DNA of 34,229 nt from an uncultured Lachnospiraceae bacterium. Lineage in GTDB: Bacteria; Bacillota; Clostridia; Lachnospirales; Lachnospiraceae. Shown here in pieces: positions 1 to 6,494 of the stretch; position 1 is the stretch's first letter; the number at the start of each line of letters is the position of its first letter. The translations under genes and the position numbers were made by a program. The notes under the pieces are model-generated. The model was not told the origin of the DNA and ran no database searches. It saw only the letters and a program-made list of their open reading frames with translations. The stretch is from contig CANQBX010000041.1 of assembly GCA_947589095.1 (NCBI GenBank), positions 1 through 34,229 on the forward strand. The letters are read 5' to 3'.

Positions 1-10
1 CAAAAAAAAT

Positions 11-26
11 AAGCCATAAATGGCTT
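11..26. other. Hairpin at left edge, terminator-like on the minus strand
   Basis: AAGCCA-TAAA-TGGCTT is a perfect 6-bp stem. Eight A residues lie just left of it, so on the minus strand the stem is followed by a U-run as in an intrinsic terminator. No minus-strand gene lies to its right before trxB. It may serve a gene ending left of the window, with only a weak T tract on the plus side. Confidence 0.35.
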
Positions 27-113
27 GGATGAAGGATTTTTGCGATTAGGGTATTTAAAAGAAGTGTCAAACGCCCGGAATAAATGCAGGATGAAGGGGA
101 CAGAAAAATATGT

Positions 114-143
114 TTGGATAATATGGGGATAGTATGGTATAAT
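114..143 (+). promoter_or_regulatory. Probable trxB promoter with extended -10
   Basis: TTGGAT (114-119), an 18-bp spacer and TATAAT (138-143) preceded by TG give an extended -10 promoter. It lies about 150 bp upstream of trxB with no convincing gene between. Assignment is by consensus match only. Confidence 0.5.
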
Positions 144-194
144 AACGAGGAAAGTGCCGATGACGCTTGCGTCGATCGGCATTTGACGAGAATC

Positions 195-225
195 ACCATC
201 GAGACGTTAGTCGAGATGGTATACT
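195..225 (+). promoter_or_regulatory. Inverted repeat next to a second extended -10 before trxB
   Basis: ACCATC (195-200) and GATGGT (215-220) form a symmetric pair. An inner GAC/GTC pair is separated from it by GA on both sides, around the loop GTTA. The right arm runs into TGGTATACT (217-225), an extended -10 without a good -35. This arrangement suits an operator over a promoter or a leader hairpin. No specific regulator can be named. Confidence 0.35.
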
Positions 226-292
226 ATTCGCATAAGCAAAGACACTGTGAAAACGGTATGCGGACGTAATTCAAAACAAAAGGAGAATACAT

Positions 293-1243
293 ATGGATAA
301 AATCTACGATCTTCTGATCCTCGGTTCCGGTCCCGCCGGCCTGGCGGCCGGCATCTATGCGGAGCGGGCCCGCCTGGACGCGCTTGTGATCGAGAAGGAA
401 TATGTCAGCGGCGGTCAGGTCGTGAACACCTACGAGGTGGACAACTATCCGGGGCTTCCGGGTATCAACGGTTTCGATATGGGTATGAAATTCCGGGAAC
501 ACGCCGATGGTCTGGGCGTGAAGTTTGTCACGGACAGGGCGGAGCGTGTGGAATGCCTGCGCGAAGGAGAGGTTCCGGCCGCGGATGCAGCCGGCCGGCC
601 CATTTATCAGGTCGTATGCGAGAATGAGACCTATGCCGCGCGGAGCCTGATCATCGCCACCGGCGCCGTTCACCGCAAGCTGGGCGTGCCGGGCGAGGAG
701 GAACTGGCGGGTATGGGCGTTTCCTACTGCGCTACCTGCGACGGCGCGTTCTTCCGCAATAAGGACGTGGCCGTGGTGGGCGGCGGCGACGTGGCCATCG
801 AGGACGCCATTTTCCTGGCGAGAGGCTGCCGGAAGGTCTATGTGATCCACCGGCGCGACGAGCTGCGGGGGGCGAAGAGCCTCCAGGAGAAGCTCTTAAG
901 CCTTCCGAATGTGGAGATGCTTTGGAGCACGGTCGTGGAGAAGATCGAAGGCGACGGCCAGGTGAGCGGCCTGACGGTTAAGAATGTAAAGACCGGTGAG
1001 GTCTCGGCGCTTCCGCTGCAGGGCGTCTTCATCGCCGTGGGCATTACGCCGAATAGTGAGATCTTTGAGGGGCTGGTGGAGATGGACCACGGATATATCA
1101 CGGCAGATGAGACCGGGAAGACTTCTGCGCCGGGCGTCTTCGCCGCGGGCGACGTGCGCACGAAGGCGCTTAGGCAGATCGTGACTGCCGTAGCCGACGG
1201 AGCCAACGCGGTGGCGTCGGCGGAAAGGTACCTGGCGGAGTGA
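293..1243 (+). CDS. trxB: Thioredoxin-disulfide reductase
   Basis: This is a cytoplasmic FAD enzyme that passes electrons from NADPH to thioredoxin. The 316-residue length is normal for the low-molecular-weight family. The FAD-binding GSGPAG motif is at residues 11-16, the redox-active CATC at 146-149 followed by DGAF, and the NADPH-binding GGGDVA at 163-168. The C-terminal FAD motif is AGDVR. The ATG start has AGGAG at suitable spacing. No trxA follows within the window, so its thioredoxin must be encoded elsewhere. Two promoter-like signals and an inverted repeat lie in the 290 bp upstream. Identity is secure. Confidence 0.97.
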   Translation: MDKIYDLLILGSGPAGLAAGIYAERARLDALVIEKEYVSGGQVVNTYEVDNYPGLPGINGFDMGMKFREHADGLGVKFVTDRAERVECLREGEVPAADAAGRPIYQVVCENETYAARSLIIATGAVHRKLGVPGEEELAGMGVSYCATCDGAFFRNKDVAVVGGGDVAIEDAIFLARGCRKVYVIHRRDELRGAKSLQEKLLSLPNVEMLWSTVVEKIEGDGQVSGLTVKNVKTGEVSALPLQGVFIAVGITPNSEIFEGLVEMDHGYITADETGKTSAPGVFAAGDVRTKALRQIVTAVADGANAVASAERYLAE

Positions 1244-1319
1244 AACGACCGCGGCATAGCTGCTTTCATCATTACCGGTGTGGTGAAAGAAACTGCGGTG
1301 AAAGAATGAGTCAGACTCC

Positions 1320-1823
1320 TTGACTCGTTATGTCGCGGGAATCAATGGCTGTGAACTGGCGCGGAAGGTACTGACGGAAACAAATACGCCGTTCGCGGAT
1401 GCGGAAGATGCCATGTATATCGATAAAGGGCCGGAGTATTGGGCTGGGTGGGCGTTAGCGTTCTACCAGTGGTACAACGGGTATTCATTTATGGAAATAT
1501 TAAACATCGTGTCCATGGAAGAGATCATTGCCATGTATCCTGTCTTTCATGAGATGGATATCCTGCAGTTCACAGAGAAGATGCAGAGGAAAATGAAGGA
1601 GGCGTATCCCAGAACGAGGCTGCGCCTGCGGAGGGAAATCTGCGGTTTCTCCCAATCGGAACTGGCTGCGGATTCCGGGGTTCCGCTGCGCCAGATCCAG
1701 CTCTTCGAGCAGCGACAGCGCGATATCAATAAGACGGCTGCGGAAACGCTTCTGAGCCTGAGCAGGACGCTGTGCTGCAGAATGGAAGATCTGATGGAAC
1801 GGTCATTTTTGTCCGAGGGATAG
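1320..1823 (+). pseudogene. 5'-truncated XRE-family helix-turn-helix regulator
   Basis: The reading frame encodes an alpha-helical region with EYWAGWALAFYQWYNGYSF, then a C-terminal XRE-type helix-turn-helix at about residues 100-155 (LRREICGFSQSELAADSGV, then IQLFEQRQRDINK). From memory of the family, relatives in Clostridia are longer, with roughly 50-70 more N-terminal residues before the YVAG segment. The frame is closed by a TGA at 1299-1301. The only available start is a TTG at 1320 with no Shine-Dalgarno sequence. In another frame, 1244-1306 reads FIITGVVKE before a stop, possibly a decayed remnant of the missing N-terminus. I infer a truncated or frameshifted gene. A short functional HTH protein from an unusual start is the alternative. 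Confidence 0.6.
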
Positions 1824-1874
1824 TCCCACACCCTTATGAATAGCAGAATAGTTGAGAAATTTCTTCAAAATATC

Positions 1875-1903
1875 TTGCAAAGCAGATGCAACTTGATTAT
1901 AAT
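1875..1903 (+). promoter_or_regulatory. Promoter of the AlbA_2/ATPase regulator gene
   Basis: TTGCAA (1875-1880), a 17-bp spacer and a perfect TATAAT (1898-1903). The predicted transcription start, near 1910, falls at the first unit of the AGATT repeat, so the repeat forms almost the whole 5' UTR. Confidence 0.65.
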
Positions 1904-1907
1904 AATT

Positions 1908-1955
1908 ATTAGATTAGATTAGATTAGATTAGATTAGATTAGATTAGATTAGATT
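1908..1955 (+). repeat. Pentanucleotide tandem repeat (AGATT)9 in a 5' UTR
   Basis: Nine exact head-to-tail copies of AGATT occupy 1911-1955, preceded by a partial unit ATT. They lie between a near-consensus promoter and the GGAGG (1956-1960) of the downstream gene. Copy-number change by slippage would alter the spacing between transcription start and ribosome binding site, or the start site itself, without changing the reading frame. Confidence 0.95.
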
Positions 1956-1973
1956 GGAGGCGAAAAGGCGTCA

Positions 1974-3308
1974 ATGCTTATTGAGGGCAAAACGGTCGAG
2001 CTTAAGCGGGAGTATGTGGAGGATATCAAAAAAACGGCTGCGGCCTTCGCAAACAGTGACGGAGGTACGATCTATATTGGAATAGACGATGACGGTTCGG
2101 TTTGCGGGGTGCCTGATGCGGATGCCACGATGCTTCGCGTGACCAACGCCCTGCGCGACGCTATAAGGCCGGATATGATGATGTTTGTAGACTGCCGTTA
2201 CACCAACATGAACGGCAAGGCGGTGGTCACAGTTTCCGTACAACGCGGCACGGCAAGGCCATATTACCTCCGGGACAAGGGTATCCGACCTGAGGGGGTC
2301 TATGTTCGTCAGAGTGCATCTACTGTGCCCGCCTCTGACGCGGCTATTCTTAACATGATTCGGGAGACCAGTGGCGACAGCTATGAGGCGGCGCGGTCTA
2401 TCAATCAGCAACTCACGTTTGAATATTGCTCCGCTTTTTTCAAAAAGCGGGGTTTGGCGCTTGGCCCTCGGCAGATGCGGACGCTTCACATGATCGGTGA
2501 GGACGGGACGTTTACAAATCTGGCATTCCTATTATCTGAACAATGCACCCACACGGTCAAATTAGCTGTTTTTGAAGGAAGCAAAAAAACTGTTTTCAAG
2601 GACCGCACCGAGTTATCCGGTTCTCTGTTGGAACAACTTGAGTCGGCTTTTATTTACATCGACCGTTACAACCGTACCCGTTCGGAGTTTCAGGGGCTCG
2701 ACCGGCTGGACAGTCGGGACTATCCTGTGGTCGCGGTGAGGGAGGCGCTGCTGAACGCCATCGTACATCGGGATTATTCCTTCAGCGGCTCGACGCTGAT
2801 CAGCATTTTCGATGACCGTATAGAATTTGTGTCTATCGGGGGACTGGTCAAAGGAATGTCCCTTGACGATATCATGTTGGGCGTCTCTGCTCTCAGAAAT
2901 CAAAACCTTGCCAATATATTTTATCGATTGAGATTGATTGAGGCTTATGGGACGGGCATTTTGAAGATCAATGAGAGTTACTCTGGCTCATCTATTAAGC
3001 CATCGATTGAGGCTACAGGCAATGCCTTTAAAATCATTCTCCCTAATCTTAACTACGCAGAAGAGGACGGCAGCAAAACCGAGGAAGCCGGGCGTCCGCT
3101 GACAAGCAGCTCAAAGAAGGAAGAACGAGTCGAAGCTGTTGTCAGCTTATGCCGAAAAAACGGCTTTGTTGTCCGAAAAGATATTGAACAAACTCTGCAC
3201 GTTTCTCAGGCAACAGCAATTTTGCTTCTGCGTGAAATGGTTGCCGACGGCCTTTTGACAAAAAAAGGAGCAGCGAAGACCTTGCGTTACTATTTGGCAG
3301 ATTTGTGA
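1974..3308 (+). CDS. AlbA_2/Schlafen-type ATP-binding transcriptional regulator
   Basis: This is a 444-residue cytoplasmic protein. Residues about 1-125 match the AlbA_2 (Schlafen AAA_4-like) domain: the start LIEGKTVELKREY, then FANSDGGTIYIGIDDDG and later GVYVRQSAS. Residues about 250-350 carry a RecG-like HATPase_c_4 segment with VREALLNAIVHRDYS and a downstream EAYGTGI. The C-terminal 60 residues (RKDIEQTLHVSQATA, then LLREMVADGLLTKKG) look like a winged helix. Proteins of this build are usually annotated as putative DNA-binding or transcriptional regulators, and their ligands are mostly unknown. The ATG follows GGAGG by 13 nt, a rather long spacing. The gene is monocistronic here and convergent with the esterase. 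The odd feature is its repeat-filled leader. Confidence 0.85.
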   Translation: MLIEGKTVELKREYVEDIKKTAAAFANSDGGTIYIGIDDDGSVCGVPDADATMLRVTNALRDAIRPDMMMFVDCRYTNMNGKAVVTVSVQRGTARPYYLRDKGIRPEGVYVRQSASTVPASDAAILNMIRETSGDSYEAARSINQQLTFEYCSAFFKKRGLALGPRQMRTLHMIGEDGTFTNLAFLLSEQCTHTVKLAVFEGSKKTVFKDRTELSGSLLEQLESAFIYIDRYNRTRSEFQGLDRLDSRDYPVVAVREALLNAIVHRDYSFSGSTLISIFDDRIEFVSIGGLVKGMSLDDIMLGVSALRNQNLANIFYRLRLIEAYGTGILKINESYSGSSIKPSIEATGNAFKIILPNLNYAEEDGSKTEEAGRPLTSSSKKEERVEAVVSLCRKNGFVVRKDIEQTLHVSQATAILLLREMVADGLLTKKGAAKTLRYYLADL

Positions 3309-3633
3309 TTTTTGATATGTAAAAAGAAAACATAAATGTAATGGAGAATGAAAAATCGGGGAATCATTTGAAACTAATATATAATGGCAAAGCCGAAACA
3401 TATTCCGATGGATAGTCCGGTTGTCTTTCATGGACGACAGTGATGCTGTGATCGAAGATGAATAAAGAAGTGAAGAACAGCCATGCCCGGTCGATGAACT
3501 GGGTATGGCCGTTCTCCTTGCTGCGCCCCTGTCTGGCAGCTGCCCTAAATTAGTATTGTTTTGATACTGTCTTATTGGAAACTGCCTGCGGCGCCCCCAT
3601 TCTTTCTCCCTTCCGTGCTCCCGCACAGATATC
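3309..3633. other. Convergent intergenic region with one hairpin
   Basis: No credible gene was found between the AlbA_2-type gene and the esterase. An 11-bp stem (3480-3490 with 3499-3509; two wobble positions; 8-nt loop) lies midway. It lacks a clear T-run on either strand, so it is at best a weak bidirectional terminator. Confidence 0.4.
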
Positions 3634-5196
3634 TCAGTGCTGTACTTTATCCTTATTCTCCTCGAATTTCTTCATAAACGCCGGCCCGGCTTCCGCTGCC
3701 ATCACCGGGATCAGCTCCCGGTCATGGTTGCAGACGACGCGGGTGTTGGCGTCAAAGAGGATGGTCCATTCCTCTTCCGGCGTGCTGGGCTTCCACTGGG
3801 GGATGCCGGCGTGGTTCGGATCGCCGGTGCGGGCAAATGCCGCCACAGCGCCGAAGATCTCGCCTTCCAGCTTCTCGGTCAGGCCGCCTTCCATCTGGGT
3901 GTAGGGGGCCAGCTCCGTGTTGTGGAAGAAAAACGGTACGTCGGAGCAGTGCCACGGCGTCCGTCCGCCGTCGATGGGCATGTCCTGATTGAACAGATAG
4001 GCGTAGGTGCAGGAATTCATCGCGCTTCTGATCTTGATGTATTGCTGCTCCGGGGCGCGGAAAATGAAATCCAGCGTCATCAGGTTGGCCGGATGCCGCT
4101 CCGGATAAGCTTTCTCGAACATGGGCAGGATCTTTGCCGCCAGTTCCTTTCCAAGCAGGGCGCGTACCGCTTCGCGGCCTTCCTCCGGGGTCGCCGTATG
4201 TATATCGATGGAGCTGGGCGCGAAGGAGGTGAACTCGCCGAACACGGAACCAACCATGAGCGGTACTTGAGACGACTCCTTACGGAAACCGTTGATGATC
4301 GGCTCGCCCGCATAGTACTTGTTGGGGATCGGGGAACCGCCGACATACTTGCCCGCCGCGCGGAGCGCCGGCGTTACCTTCGAGTAGGCTGCCGCTAAGG
4401 CTGCGTAGGGAACCGTCTCCAGTTCTTTGACGCTGTCGATTTTTAATTCCTTCATCATCGTGCGGACCAGTTCCTCGCCGCTGCCCTTGCTGTCCGCCAG
4501 CACCGGGCCAATGACGCCGCTCATGTTGATGCCCTTGGCGAACAGGCCGTCAGCCGCCGGCATTTGCAGAAGCGTCGTAATCTTGGCGCCTCCGCCTGAC
4601 TGGCCGAACAGGGTCACATTGGCGGGATCGCCGCCGAATTTGGCGATATTGTCATGGATCCACTGAAGGGCCGCGATGATGTCGTCCATGCCGGCGTTGC
4701 CGGAATTGGCGTACTCTTCGCCGAAAGCGGACAGGTCGCAGAATCCCAGTACGTTCAGACGGTGGTTGATCGTGACGACCACCATATCGCCGTGAATGGC
4801 CATATTCTCGCCTTCGTAGGCAATGTGCTCAATAGCGGAGCCGGCCGCAAAGCCGCCGCCGTGGAGCCATACCATGACCGGACGGGCCTTATCGTCGCAG
4901 CCGGGTGTCCAGATGTTTAAATTCTGACAGTTCTCGTCCATGATCCAATAACGGTGGGGTACGAGAAGTTCACCGTTAGGTTTGGGCATATCGATCAGGG
5001 GGCATACATAGCCGAAGCTAGTGGTATCCAGAACGCCTTCCCAGGGCGTGACCGGCTCCGGCGCGTGGAAACGCTTCGCCTGCGCGTAGGGAACACCCTT
5101 GAAAACAGACAGGTTCCGATACTCATAGCCGCGGATCCTGCCCTGCGTGGTCTCGACCACGGCTGTCTGCGGGTTGTAGGAGAATTGATAGCTCAT
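3634..5196 (-). CDS. Type-B carboxylesterase (alpha/beta hydrolase)
   Basis: This is a carboxylesterase family B (PF00135) enzyme that hydrolyses carboxylic esters. The natural substrate is unknown, and plant or host esters are plausible in a gut-type genome. The oxyanion-hole HGGG is near residues 112-115. The nucleophile Ser200 sits in GQSGGG, a variant of the usual GESAGG. The acidic member is probably the Glu in VGSVFGEFTSF, and the His is in PWHCSDVPFFF. No signal peptide is visible, so it is probably cytoplasmic. I chose the ATG at 5196: AAGGAG lies 8 nt upstream, while the in-frame GTG at 5205 abuts that site. The 520-residue length is normal. It is monocistronic, with its own promoter and a palindromic operator candidate. 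Confidence 0.92.
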   Translation of the reverse strand: MSYQFSYNPQTAVVETTQGRIRGYEYRNLSVFKGVPYAQAKRFHAPEPVTPWEGVLDTTSFGYVCPLIDMPKPNGELLVPHRYWIMDENCQNLNIWTPGCDDKARPVMVWLHGGGFAAGSAIEHIAYEGENMAIHGDMVVVTINHRLNVLGFCDLSAFGEEYANSGNAGMDDIIAALQWIHDNIAKFGGDPANVTLFGQSGGGAKITTLLQMPAADGLFAKGINMSGVIGPVLADSKGSGEELVRTMMKELKIDSVKELETVPYAALAAAYSKVTPALRAAGKYVGGSPIPNKYYAGEPIINGFRKESSQVPLMVGSVFGEFTSFAPSSIDIHTATPEEGREAVRALLGKELAAKILPMFEKAYPERHPANLMTLDFIFRAPEQQYIKIRSAMNSCTYAYLFNQDMPIDGGRTPWHCSDVPFFFHNTELAPYTQMEGGLTEKLEGEIFGAVAAFARTGDPNHAGIPQWKPSTPEEEWTILFDANTRVVCNHDRELIPVMAAEAGPAFMKKFEENKDKVQH

Positions 5197-5237
5197 AACA
5201 GTCACTCCTTGTCATTTTTTAATATCAACAGTATATC

Positions 5238-5265
5238 ATTAGAAATATTGCACTGCAATAGTCAA
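5238..5265 (-). promoter_or_regulatory. Esterase promoter with operator palindrome in the spacer
   Basis: On the minus strand TTGACT (5265-5260), 16 bp and TCTAAT (5243-5238) form a promoter. The 15-bp palindrome TATTGCACTGCAATA (5246-5260) fills the spacer. A repressor bound there would block RNA polymerase. Its identity is unknown and no regulator gene is adjacent. Confidence 0.5.
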
Positions 5266-5457
5266 AATATCTTATCCGTAACTGGCATATTTTCACATAG
5301 ACGGATGCGGGACGGCAGAAAGCGGCGGCAGCAGCGTGCCAGGGAGCGGGCGCATTAGGGCATGCGAGCGGTATCTCAGCGCTCTGTCGTGAAAAAAGGC
5401 GTCCAGGTGCATATAGATGCAGCAAAAGCAGAGGATCATCCGGACGCATGATGCCGC

Positions 5458-5490
5458 AAAAAACGGAGGACTGTCTTTCGACAATCCCCC
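5458..5490 (-). terminator. Rho-independent terminator of hpf
   Basis: On the minus strand an 11-bp stem (5490-5480 with 5475-5465, two G-U pairs) is capped by a GAAA tetraloop. After one G it is followed by six U (5463-5458). It lies about 100 bp downstream of the hpf stop codon. The rest of 5266-5588 shows no credible gene. Confidence 0.85.
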
Positions 5491-5588
5491 ACTGTAAATT
5501 CATTTCGTATCGATCTCTCCGCAAAAGCTTCCTCGTCCTGAAAAGCCTGTCCGGTCTCATTCTGGAATCGGATACATTTAATTTATGT

Positions 5589-6119
5589 TCAGAACTCCGG
5601 CTCGATCAGTCCGTAGGTATTCCCTTTGCGCTTGTACACCACGTTCACCTGGTCGGTTTCCGCGTTCAGGAACATATAGAAATTATGCCCCAGAAGCTCC
5701 ATCTCCACGCAGGCGTCCTCCGGGAACATGGGCTTCATGCCGAAGCGTTTGGTCTTGACGATATTGATATCCTCGTCCTCGGCCGGCTCGTCCGATTCCA
5801 GGAAAAGCTGGGAGAAGGACTGGGCCGACTGCTTCTTGTCAATGATCTTCTTCTTATATCTGCGTACCTGCCGTTCGATGACTTCCTCCACCAGATCGAT
5901 GGATACGTACATATCGCTTGAGGACTCTTCAGCCCGGATGATCCCTCCTTTGATCGGTATGGTTACCTCAATCTTCTGTTCGCCGCGCTGGATGCTTAAG
6001 GTGACGATCACCTCCGTAGTAGGGGAAAAATAATGCTCCAGCTTCCCAAGCTTCGTCTCAATGGCCTCTCTCAGACCAGAGGACACTTCCATGTTTCTTC
6101 CGGTAATCGTAAAACGCAT
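5589..6119 (-). CDS. hpf: Ribosome hibernation-promoting factor, long form
   Basis: Long-form HPF dimerises 70S ribosomes into inactive 100S particles in stationary phase or stress. Residues about 1-100 form the RaiA-like domain (MRFTITGRNMEVSSGLREAI, with LGKLEHYF). After an acidic linker, the last 55 residues (IVKTKRFGMKPMFPEDAC, ELLGHNFYMFLN) match the dimerisation domain. Two in-frame ATGs exist. AAGGAG (6134-6129) lies 3 nt from the first (6125) but 9 nt from the second (6119), so 6119 is preferred, giving 176 residues. The gene has its own promoter and terminator. In many Firmicutes it sits directly upstream of secA; here it is on the opposite strand and about 12.8 kb away. Confidence 0.95.
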   Translation of the reverse strand: MRFTITGRNMEVSSGLREAIETKLGKLEHYFSPTTEVIVTLSIQRGEQKIEVTIPIKGGIIRAEESSSDMYVSIDLVEEVIERQVRRYKKKIIDKKQSAQSFSQLFLESDEPAEDEDINIVKTKRFGMKPMFPEDACVEMELLGHNFYMFLNAETDQVNVVYKRKGNTYGLIEPEF

Positions 6120-6150
6120 GCTCATCAGCTCCTTCTATTGGGATACCTAA

Positions 6151-6179
6151 AGTATAGCATACGTATTCTAAATATTCAA
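6151..6179 (-). promoter_or_regulatory. hpf promoter
   Basis: On the minus strand TTGAAT (6179-6174), a 17-bp spacer and TATACT (6156-6151), about 30 bp upstream of the ribosome binding site. It resembles a housekeeping sigma promoter. No obvious sigma-B/H-type element was recognised. Confidence 0.6.
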
Positions 6180-6268
6180 CAGGGTTCTTTGAAATTTTCT
6201 GAAATCTATATGGGGGTTCGGATGGCAGGAAAGCAAAAAATTTTGTCGAAATCGCAAAGTTTATGAGA

Positions 6269-6403
6269 TGTGAACAAAAATCGCTTTTTCGACCCGAAAA
6301 TGGATTCGAACATACTTTTTCTGCTGAAAAACGGTGGATAATGTGGATAAGTCTGTGCATAACTGGTATTTCCCGAAAAAACGACACTTTTCGCTGTGGA
6401 AAA
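6269..6403 (-). promoter_or_regulatory. Cluster of DnaA-box-like 9-mers
   Basis: Three 9-mers match TTWTNCACA on the minus strand: TTATCCACA (6350-6342), TTATGCACA (6362-6354) and TTTTCCACA (6403-6395). Two more have one mismatch: TTATCCACC (6341-6333, directly abutting the first) and TTGTTCACA (6277-6269). All share one orientation, and the flank is A/T-rich. This intergenic stretch (6126-6494) carries no credible gene. The cluster could titrate DnaA, regulate a neighbour or be an origin relic; the replication origin is normally beside dnaA, which is not seen here. Confidence 0.5.
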
Positions 6404-6494
6404 ACGGACCCGCCGACCGGAGCGCCTGATCGCCTGCCCGGCCATTCGAACATAATTTTTGTGCAATCTGCCTAAGTTACCATAATCAAAAATA

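Noticed and set aside
84-269. 61-residue plus-strand frame before trxB
   Set aside because: It overlaps the promoter and dyad elements, lacks a ribosome site and resembles no known protein.
1908-1955. CRISPR-like repetition
   Set aside because: The units are 5 bp with no spacers, so it is a simple tandem repeat.
5225-5560. 111-residue minus-strand frame between esterase and hpf
   Set aside because: It crosses the hpf terminator and the esterase promoter and has no recognisable domain.
6126-6494. Short frames on both strands in the DnaA-box region
   Set aside because: None has a ribosome site or domain, and they conflict with the hpf promoter.
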